Shown piece by piece: positions 1-6,900 of a DNA stretch of 9,097 nucleotides. The notes below the pieces were generated by a model. It worked only from the letters and a program-made list of their open reading frames with translations, was not told the origin of the DNA and did not search any database. The translations under genes were made by a program, and so were the position numbers. This DNA is from an uncultured Solobacterium sp. (lineage in GTDB: Bacteria > Bacillota_I > Bacilli_A > Erysipelotrichales > Erysipelotrichaceae). Positions within the stretch are counted from its first letter, which is position 1. Every line of letters starts with the position of its first letter. The DNA lies in contig CAJOLG010000127.1 of assembly GCA_905235315.1 (NCBI GenBank), positions 1-9,097 of the forward strand. The letters are read 5' to 3'.

Positions 1-375
1 CGGTTCGGGCTTTCCCAGCTTCATCAGCTTCGCGGGAGAGTGCAGCGCGGCAAAGAGCAGGGATTCTGCTGGGTGCTGACTGGTTCCAAGGATCCGGAGG
101 CGCTGGAACGGCTCAGGGTTTTTGAGCGCACATCTGACGGATTTGTGATCGCGGCCGAAGATTTACGACTGCGCGGTCCCGGTGATATACTTGGAACAAG
201 GCAAAGCGGGCTTCCCGGATTCCTTCTCGGTGATCTTACGGAAGACACTGCGATTATTAATACCGCCCGCAGGGATGCGGCGCATATTGTTCTGGATCAG
301 GAAAACCCTGATTATACTGCGCTTCTGGATCACATGCGCACAGAACTCTCTGAACGCTCTCCGTATGCGGATTAG
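1..375 (+). CDS. recG: ATP-dependent DNA helicase RecG, C-terminal fragment
   Basis: This is the 3' end of recG; the gene begins before the window, and 124 codons plus TAG are visible in frame 1. RecG is a cytosolic superfamily 2 double-stranded DNA translocase that remodels stalled forks and Holliday junctions. The fragment opens in helicase motif VI (RFGLSQLHQLRGRV, from base 1). The RecG/Mfd-like TRG stretch follows (LRLRGPGDILGTRQSGLPGF, about bases 163-222), then a short helical tail ending SPYAD. These match the family closely and in order. One oddity is that motif VI, normally Q-x-R-G-R-V-G-R-G, reads QLRGRVQRG, so the usual middle glycine (codon 43-45) is glutamine while both arginines are kept. 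The stop codon overlaps the ribosome binding site of rnc, which suggests co-transcription. Identity is secure; only the functional effect of the motif VI change is open. Confidence 0.95.
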   Translation, partial: RFGLSQLHQLRGRVQRGKEQGFCWVLTGSKDPEALERLRVFERTSDGFVIAAEDLRLRGPGDILGTRQSGLPGFLLGDLTEDTAIINTARRDAAHIVLDQENPDYTALLDHMRTELSERSPYAD

Positions 376-380
376 GAGGA
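374..380 (+). promoter_or_regulatory. Ribosome binding site of rnc, overlapping the recG stop
   Basis: AGGAGGA lies 6 nt before the TTG at 387 and shares its first two bases with the recG TAG stop. It decides the rnc start: the TTG is at correct spacing, and the first in-frame ATG lies at codon 45, inside the catalytic signature. Overlap of stop and Shine-Dalgarno suggests coupling of rnc translation to termination on recG (inference). Confidence 0.85.
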
Positions 381-386
381 ATCATT

Positions 387-1067
387 TTGGATATTACGGA
401 CTGGCTTGCGGAACATGATATCCGCGTAAACAATACGGATCTTATTCATCAGGCATTTATTCATTCCAGCTATGCCAATGAGCATCGGAACCGCCATGAC
501 AATGAGCGTCTGGAATTCATGGGGGATGCGGTGCTTCAGCTTTGGTCCAGCACCCAGATTTACCCGCTCGAACCGCCTCTTTCCGAAGGTGAGATGACAC
601 GGCTCCGCTCGCGTCTTGTGTGTGAAAAAGCACTTGCGGAATATGGCAGAAAGCTCGGGCTCAACCAGTTTCTGAAACTTGGGGCAGGCGAAGAAAAAAC
701 CGACGGCCGCAACAAAGACGCAATCGTCGCGGATATGTTTGAGGCCTTTCTCGGAGCGCTGTATCTCGATCAGGGATATGAAGCTGCCGACAAATTCCTT
801 CATATTGCGATGGACGATGATATCGTTCATCCCGCAAACTCGGATGCATTCAAGGACTACAAGACAAAGCTCCAGGAGTATGTGCAGACAGACCGGCGTT
901 CTTCGGTACAGTACATACTTATCAACGAGGAAGGGCCTTCCAACTGTCCGATATTCACCATGCATGCGGTGGTAGACGGACTTGTGATGGGCGTCGGACA
1001 GGGAAGTTCCAAAAAACAGGCTGAACAGAACGCAGCACGCAATGCGTTTGAAAAAATGGTCAAATAA
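387..1067 (+). CDS. rnc: Ribonuclease III
   Basis: This encodes RNase III, 226 residues, the usual length. It is a homodimeric, Mg-dependent endonuclease that cleaves double-stranded RNA and matures rRNA and some mRNAs in the cytosol. The N-terminal endonuclease domain (about 1-150) carries the signature NERLEFMGDAVL with acidic residues E40, E43 and D47. The second catalytic element, DMFEAFLGALYLD, supplies D116 and E119. The C-terminal double-stranded RNA-binding domain (about 155-226) ends in the expected GQGSSKKQAEQNAARNAF helix. Translation starts at TTG, chosen because of the well-placed AGGAGG and because any later ATG would remove catalytic residues. It lies 11 nt from recG and 11 nt from the sugar kinase gene. 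In many Firmicutes rnc sits downstream of plsX/acpP and upstream of smc; neither neighbour is here. All active-site residues are present, so it should be functional. Confidence 0.97.
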   Translation: MDITDWLAEHDIRVNNTDLIHQAFIHSSYANEHRNRHDNERLEFMGDAVLQLWSSTQIYPLEPPLSEGEMTRLRSRLVCEKALAEYGRKLGLNQFLKLGAGEEKTDGRNKDAIVADMFEAFLGALYLDQGYEAADKFLHIAMDDDIVHPANSDAFKDYKTKLQEYVQTDRRSSVQYILINEEGPSNCPIFTMHAVVDGLVMGVGQGSSKKQAEQNAARNAFEKMVK

Positions 1068-1078
1068 CGGAGGACATT

Positions 1079-2359
1079 ATGAAAATCAGTGAATGGAAAG
1101 CGTATCTTGGACAGGGAAAACTCGATGAAACACTGGGATTTCTTTACGGAGAAACCCGAAAAACACAACAGATCAGCCGCTATCAGACGGTACTCGATCA
1201 TGCCATGGAAAAATTCGGGGACTGTGAGGTGAGACTGTTCTCCGCACCCGGCCGGACGGAAGTCGGCGGGAACCATACGGATCATCAGCTCGGCAGAGTT
1301 CTTGCGGCTTCCATTGATCTGGATGTCCTGAGCGTTGTTCGGCCGACTGACAAACCGGTGATTTCGTATTATTCGGATGCTTTTTCGGTAGACCCGGTCG
1401 ACATCACCGATCTTGATATCAATGAGGCACAGTACAATACGACCGAATCTTTGATCCGCGGCATTGCGGCGCGGTTCGTTCAGAATAAATACAATATCGG
1501 CGGGTTCGACTGCTATGCGGAGAGCGATGTACTTCCGGGCAGCGGAATGTCGAGCTCTGCAGCGTTTGAAATCCTGATTGCCGAAATCCTGAGTGTTCTT
1601 TACAACGACGGTGCAGTCAGCCCGGTTGAGCAGGCAATGATCGGACAGTTCGCAGAAAATGTCTATTTCGGAAAAGCAAGCGGCCTGATGGATCAGATGG
1701 CATGTTCGGTAGGCGGGTTTGTGACAATCGATTTCCGTGATGCGGCAAATCCGGTAGTCAGAAACATTCCGTTTGAACTTGACCGCAATGGATATGCGCT
1801 GATTCTTACCGACTGCAAACAGTCGCATGCGGATCTCTCCGATGAATACTCCAAGATTCCGAGTGAGATGAAAGCCGCTGCAGCAGTGATGGGGAAGACG
1901 GTTCTTTCCGAGTGCACCCTGAATGATCTGATTCAGAATGCCGGCGAAATCCGCTGGAAGTGCGGTGACCGCGCATTCCTGCGTGCGTATCACTTCCTGA
2001 ATGAGACCGATCGTGTGCTGGATGAGGTTGCGGCCCTGGAACAAGGGGAAACCGCCCGGTTCCTGGACTTTATTAATGAAAGCGGAAGGTCCAGCTTCAT
2101 GTATCTGCAGAATGTATATCCGCCGAATGATCTCGAGCATCAGTCTCTTGCGGTTGGCCTTGCGCTCAGTGAGCATGTTCTTTCGGGCAAAGGCGCATGG
2201 CGTGTTCACGGCGGTGGGTTTGCCGGTACGATTCAGGCATTCGTGCCGCTTGACATGACAGAGACCTATGTTTCTCTGATGGAGTCTGTATTCGGGAGTG
2301 ATTCCTGTTATCAGCTGCGGATCCGTTCCGTCGGCGGTTATGAGATTAAAGCAGACTGA
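1079..2359 (+). CDS. galK: Galactokinase-family GHMP sugar kinase
   Basis: This is a 426-residue GHMP kinase of the galactokinase type, which phosphorylates a sugar at C1 with ATP; galactose entering the Leloir pathway is the family's standard substrate. All landmarks are visible. The sugar-binding motif is APGRTEVGGNHTDHQ (residues 56-70), the ATP-binding loop is LPGSGMSSSAAF (152-163), the catalytic aspartate is D205 in SGLMDQMAC, and the GHMP C-terminal motif is VHGGGFAGT (376-384). Two features differ from textbook GalK. The motif reads G-N-H-T-D-H where canonical enzymes have G-E-H-T-D-Y, so the sugar-contacting glutamate is N65. The signature also starts near residue 56 rather than about 20-35, giving an N-terminal extension. 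No galT, galE or transporter is next to it. GGAGG lies at 1069-1073 before the ATG, 11 nt after rnc. The symbol is a family-level assignment; the true sugar could differ. Confidence 0.8.
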   Translation: MKISEWKAYLGQGKLDETLGFLYGETRKTQQISRYQTVLDHAMEKFGDCEVRLFSAPGRTEVGGNHTDHQLGRVLAASIDLDVLSVVRPTDKPVISYYSDAFSVDPVDITDLDINEAQYNTTESLIRGIAARFVQNKYNIGGFDCYAESDVLPGSGMSSSAAFEILIAEILSVLYNDGAVSPVEQAMIGQFAENVYFGKASGLMDQMACSVGGFVTIDFRDAANPVVRNIPFELDRNGYALILTDCKQSHADLSDEYSKIPSEMKAAAAVMGKTVLSECTLNDLIQNAGEIRWKCGDRAFLRAYHFLNETDRVLDEVAALEQGETARFLDFINESGRSSFMYLQNVYPPNDLEHQSLAVGLALSEHVLSGKGAWRVHGGGFAGTIQAFVPLDMTETYVSLMESVFGSDSCYQLRIRSVGGYEIKAD

Positions 2360-2370
2360 GGAGGTCCTGC

Positions 2371-3870
2371 ATGATTAAAGATGGCAAAATTCTGATTGGA
2401 AAGGCGGAAGATCTTGAGATTTCGCTTCTGCCTTCGCAGATGAACCGGCATGGCCTGATCGCAGGCGCAAGCGGCACCGGAAAAACCGTAACGCTTAAAG
2501 TAATCGCGGAATCCCTTTCCGAACTCGGCGTTCCGACGTTTATCGCCGATATTAAAGGCGATCTTTCCGGGATGATCCGTCAGGGAGATCCGGAAGGGAT
2601 ACAGGGCCGTCTTGAGTCCATGGGAATCGAAGACTATGAAGTCCGCAGTTATCCGGTTCATTTCTTTGACGTTTACCAGGATTTCGGACATCCTGTCCGG
2701 GCAAAAATGCAGGAAATGAGCCCGCTTCTTCTCAGTCGGATCATGGATCTTACGGAAGCGCAGGAAGGGGTTCTGAATATTATCTTCCGGGTCGCGAAAG
2801 ACATGGAGCTCGATATCATTGATCTCAAGGATCTTCAGGCAATGACAGCCTATGTCGGCGAGCATTCCAAGGATTACACGACCACCTACGGAAATGTTTC
2901 CAAACAGTCGGTCGGCGCAATCCAGCGGAAACTTCTTCAGCTGGAAAATGAAGGCGGCGACAAGTTCTTCGGGATGCCGGCCATCAATATTGATGACTGG
3001 ATGACAACGGAAGGCGGCCTCGGCATGATGAATATGCTGGAGTGCGAAGAACTGTTCCAGCATCCGCTGCTCTATTCCGCATTCCTTCTGTGGCTCCTCG
3101 ATGAGCTTTACAACCGGCTTCCGGAAGTCGGCGATGCGGAGAAACCGAAGATGGTCTTCTTCTTTGATGAAGCGCATCTGTTGTTTGAAGACGCACCGAA
3201 GCGTCTCGTCGACAAGATCGAGCAGACGGTAAAACTGATCCGCTCCAAGGGCGTCGGCGTATTCTTCTGCACCCAGACACCTTCGGATATTTCACCGGCG
3301 GTGCTTGCCCAGCTTTCCAACCGGATCCAGCACAGCCTGCGTGCCTATACGCCGGCGGAGATCAAGACGGTGAAACAGGCTGCGGATTCATTCCGGCAGA
3401 ACCCGGATCTTGATACGGCAGAAACCATCACCAATATGAAGACCGGAACCGCACTGGTTTCCGTACTGGATGAGGACGGGGCTCCGACCATTGTTCAGAA
3501 AACAAAGATCCTGCCTCCGAGATCATCCATGGTTATTGCGCCGGAAGAAACTGTCCGCCGCTATATTGAATCCGACAGTATCTACGGCAAGTATGAAAAG
3601 GCAATCGATCCGGAATCCGCTTATGAAGAGATGGATGCCATCTATAAGCGGGAAGAAGCGGAACGGCAGGCTGAAGCGGAAGCGAAGGAGCAGGCAAAGA
3701 TTCAGGCTCAGAAGGAAAAAGAAGCGGCCAGAGAAAAGGCAAAGCGGGAGAAGGAAAAGGCGGAATGGGGCAACAGGTTGGCCAAAAAAGCACAGAATAA
3801 ACTGGAAAATGAAGCCCTCAATACCGGTATCCGCTCCGCCAGGAAATTCCTGAAAGAACTTCTGAAATAA
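2371..3870 (+). CDS. HerA-like ATPase, DUF853/YjgR family
   Basis: This 499-residue P-loop ATPase resembles the bacterial DUF853/YjgR family (E. coli YjgR is about 500 residues), which is related to the HerA/FtsK translocases. The biological role of the family is not established. Walker A is GASGTGKT (residues 32-39), just after the short N-terminal segment typical of the family. A conserved FIADIKGDLSGM follows. Walker B is MVFFFDEAHLLF with D266 and E267. A sensor-like segment FFCTQTPSDIS and the arginine-bearing SNRIQHSLRAYTP come next. From about residue 415 to 480 the chain becomes a Glu/Lys/Ala-rich, probably coiled-coil helix. No signal peptide or membrane segment is seen, so it is probably cytosolic. 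GGAGG at 2360-2364 sits 11 nt after the kinase stop. No NurA nuclease, the usual partner of archaeal HerA, is nearby. It is the last gene before the terminator. Family assignment is confident; function is unknown. Confidence 0.9.
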   Translation: MIKDGKILIGKAEDLEISLLPSQMNRHGLIAGASGTGKTVTLKVIAESLSELGVPTFIADIKGDLSGMIRQGDPEGIQGRLESMGIEDYEVRSYPVHFFDVYQDFGHPVRAKMQEMSPLLLSRIMDLTEAQEGVLNIIFRVAKDMELDIIDLKDLQAMTAYVGEHSKDYTTTYGNVSKQSVGAIQRKLLQLENEGGDKFFGMPAINIDDWMTTEGGLGMMNMLECEELFQHPLLYSAFLLWLLDELYNRLPEVGDAEKPKMVFFFDEAHLLFEDAPKRLVDKIEQTVKLIRSKGVGVFFCTQTPSDISPAVLAQLSNRIQHSLRAYTPAEIKTVKQAADSFRQNPDLDTAETITNMKTGTALVSVLDEDGAPTIVQKTKILPPRSSMVIAPEETVRRYIESDSIYGKYEKAIDPESAYEEMDAIYKREEAERQAEAEAKEQAKIQAQKEKEAAREKAKREKEKAEWGNRLAKKAQNKLENEALNTGIRSARKFLKELLK

Positions 3871-3884
3871 TTCTGAAACAAATC

Positions 3885-3917
3885 CAGCCCCATTCGGTAA
3901 TATGGGGCTGTTTTTTT
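3885..3917 (+). terminator. Intrinsic (rho-independent) terminator after the HerA-like gene
   Basis: A perfect 9-bp inverted repeat, CAGCCCCAT (3885-3893) and ATGGGGCTG (3902-3910), encloses an 8-nt loop and is followed directly by seven T residues (3911-3917). It starts 14 nt after the stop at 3870 and should end the recG-rnc-kinase-ATPase transcript, separating it from polC. On the opposite strand there is no comparable T run, so it looks one-directional. Confidence 0.93.
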
Positions 3918-3947
3918 GATTGTCAAGCCTCGTATTACAGAAGGTGC

Positions 3948-3998
3948 ATGGTAGAATTTATGGTACGTTATGGAACAGAGATTAGAACAGATTTTTGA
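3948..3998 (+). other. Possible 16-codon ORF overlapping the polC start
   Basis: ATG at 3948 opens a 16-codon frame ending in TGA at 3996-3998, overlapping the first nine codons of polC in another frame. A second in-frame ATG is at 3960. AAGGTG (3941-3946) lies only 1 nt before the first ATG and 13 nt before the second, neither ideal. If the extended -10 at 3949-3957 is the real promoter, most of this frame's start would not be transcribed. It may be chance; it is recorded because it overlaps the translation start of an essential gene. Confidence 0.15.
3949..3957 (+). promoter_or_regulatory. Candidate extended -10 promoter of polC
   Basis: TGGTAGAAT fits the extended -10 pattern TGnTAnaaT, with TAGAAT at 3952-3957. 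At 15-19 nt spacing there is no good -35; the nearest match, TTGTCA at 3920-3925, is 26 nt away. The element lies between a strong terminator and the polC start, where a promoter is expected. If used, transcription would begin near 3963-3965, only about 5-7 nt before the polC ATG. This is inferred from sequence alone. Confidence 0.5.
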
Positions 3999-6900
3999 GA
4001 ATCATCCGGCACCCGGTCTGGAACATCTTTCTTCACTGACGGTGCGGAATGTCCGGTTTTACCGGTCGGGACGCCGTATCTCGGTGGAACTTCATGCGCC
4101 GGAACCTATGGTGTTTGAAGATTATCTTTCCCTGCGGGACTGGCTCAGCGATGCCTGCGGCTGTCCGGTGGATATTTCGGTATCGTGCGAGAAGGAACGG
4201 ATCGGATTCGGGGATCTGCAGAATTATGTGGAATTCTTTCTGAATGAGGATCCGGAGCTGGCAATCCTTCGTTCCGGCAGTCTTCGCTATGATGAAAACG
4301 ACCAGATCCTTACCTTTGTATTTTCCGAAGCGCATCAGAAAGAGGAAGCGTCTGCTTTTTCCCTGGATCTCGGCGGATTGTTTAACCGTATCGGAATGCC
4401 GTCGCTTCAGCTGAAGTTTGAACTTCATGAACCGGAATCCTTTACGGTGGATACGGTTGTGAAAAAACCGGAAGAAAAGCCGGCACCGGTGCAGGATGGA
4501 AAGCAGAAACGCAGATATGTGAGTCCCAAGCGCAAGGACTGGCCGCTGGTCAGTCTCTGTGATGTCTTTGATCAGATTGACAATATCCGCATCAGCGGAG
4601 AGGTATTTGCGGCCGATGAGGTTGTCACACGGGTCGGCAGAAAGATCAAAACGCTGTCGGTATATGACGGAACGGATGCGATTCTCGTGAAATGTTTCGA
4701 GGGAAGAAACTTTACCGCAGAAGAACTCGATGCGATCAAACCGGGAAAGCATTATACATTTTATGTTTCGGTAGCGCCCGACACCTACGCAAAGGACCTT
4801 GTCGCTTCCGCTGTACAGGTCGAAGAAGAAGAGATTGAAGCTGTAACGGACACCGCAGAGGAAAAACGGGTCGAGCTTCACATGCATACAAACATGAGTG
4901 AAATGGACGGTGTCTGTTCCCCGGCGGATGTCATCAATTATGCATACGGCCTGGGCCATGAGGGCATCTGTATCACCGATCACGCGGATGTTCAGAGCTT
5001 CGTGAAAGCATACAATACCGCAAAAGGACTGGTGAAGAAGAATCCGGATCATCCGTTCAAGGTCGGTCTTGGCTGTGAAATGAACATGGCGGAAGACCGG
5101 CTTACGATCGTACGCAACGCTTCCGATAAAAACCTGGATGACTGTACGTTTGTCTGCTTTGACCTTGAAACAACGGGGCTTTCCTGTTTTTATGATTCGA
5201 TCATTGAATTCGGCGCGGTAAAAATTGAAGACGGTTCGGTGACTGACCGGATGCAGAGATTTATCAAACCGCCGTTTCCGATTCCGGCTGCGATCACACG
5301 CAAGACCAATATTACGAATGAAATGGTGTCCGGTGCACAGACGTTCAGTGAGGCCGTGGATGAAATCCTTGACTGGATCGGAGATGCGGTCCTTGTGGCG
5401 CATAACGCGACCTTTGACTATTATTTCCTGAATGAGGAACTGCGGCGAATCGGCCGGCCGGCAATTGCCAATCCGGTGATTGATACCCTGGATCTTTCAC
5501 GAACGATTCTGAAGGAGAGGCACTTTTACCGGCTTGGAAATGTGGCGAATTTTTACCGCATCACATATGACGAGGATGTTGCGCACCGTGCCGATTACGA
5601 TGCCGAGGTTCTTTCATCGGTATTCATGTCTCTGCTTTCCGATGCGCATAAGCGCGGTGTGACAACCCTGCAGGAACTGGATGACCTGCAGGATGAAGAT
5701 GCCTACAAAAAGGTGCGCCGCTCACATGTTATCGTCCTTGCGAAGAATCAGAGCGGCTTGCGCCGGCTGTATGAACTGGTCAGTGAATCCTGCACGAAAA
5801 CACTTGTCGTGACGGGCAAGGAGGGCGGCGGTGCTGCGGAACCGCGGATCCGCCGGAGCAGTATCGACAGGGAGCGGGAGAATTTACTGATCGGCAGCTC
5901 CTGTCTGAACAATGAAATCTTTGAACTTGCCTGCAATGGGGATGATGCGCGGCTGATCAATGCCATGCGCTGGTATGACTATATTGAGATTCAGCCTCCG
6001 GGCAATTACAGCACTGAGGTTGTGCAGGGCTTTATTCCCGACACCAACCGTCTGCGTGATGTCCTGAAACGGATCATCCGCTGTGCTGCGATTGCCGGAA
6101 AACCGGTCGTGGCAGACAGTGATGCCCATTACTGCACTCCGTCACAGAAGATCTTCCGTGATGTTTACATCATGGCACAGGGGGTTGGAGGCGTTACCCA
6201 TCCGCTGTATATCCGGGATAATTCGCTTCGAATCCGGACAAAGAATCCCGATCAGCATATCCGCCTGACGGATGAGATGCTGGAGTGCTTTGCGTTCCTT
6301 GAAGACGAGCGTCTGATCCGTCAGATCGTCATTGAGAACCCAAAGAAGATTTTCGGCATGCTGGAGGAAATCCGTCCGGTTCCTTCCGGAACATTCCCGC
6401 CGGTAATTGAAGGGTCGGATGAAAAGCTCCGTGAGATCTGCCATAACACCGAAACGGCAATGTATGCCTTTGAAGGAAAGGTTCCTGAAATTGTCAGTAA
6501 CCGCCTCAATGAAGAACTCGACAATATCATCCGCAACGGATTCGGGGTTCACTATTACATTGCCCATCTGCTAGTAAAACGTTCCAATGAAGACGGATAC
6601 ATCGTAGGCAGCCGGGGCTCTGTCGGCTCCAGCTTTACCGCAACGATGGCGGGGATTACCGAAGTCAATCCGCTTCCGCCGCATTATCTGTGTCCGAACT
6701 GTCATTACAGTGAATTCCTGGAGGAGGGCGCTGCGGCGAGCGGCTTTGATCTTCCGGACAAGACCTGCCCGCACTGCGGAGCCGTTATGCATGGAAACGG
6801 ACATAATATTCCGTTCCAGACCTTCCTTGGATTTGACGCGGACAAAACACCGGATATCGACCTGAACTTTTCAAATGAGTATCAGGCAAGAGCGCATGCA

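Noticed and set aside
372..965. Open frame on the - strand opposite rnc (197 codons)
   Set aside because: It covers almost the whole of rnc in antisense, with no recognisable motif. The complete RNase III on the + strand explains the sequence.
857..2209. Long open frame on the - strand opposite rnc and the sugar kinase (450 codons)
   Set aside because: It is the mirror of strongly supported + strand genes, shows no recognisable family, and is explained by codon bias leaving few stops in that antisense frame.
3630..3800. Glu/Lys/Ala-rich repetitive stretch at the end of the HerA-like gene as a DNA repeat
   Set aside because: There is no repeating DNA unit. It reflects a charged, probably coiled-coil, C-terminal helix seen in this family.
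3920..3957. TTGTCA (3920-3925) with TAGAAT (3952-3957) as a normal -35/-10 promoter
   Set aside because: The spacer is 26 nt, far from the usual 16-18, so only the extended -10 reading is kept.
4033..5403. Long open frame on the - strand opposite the N-terminal part of polC (456 codons)
   Set aside because: It lies fully inside polC and its translation is rich in Arg, His, Ile and Phe with no domain motif. This is a typical antisense shadow.
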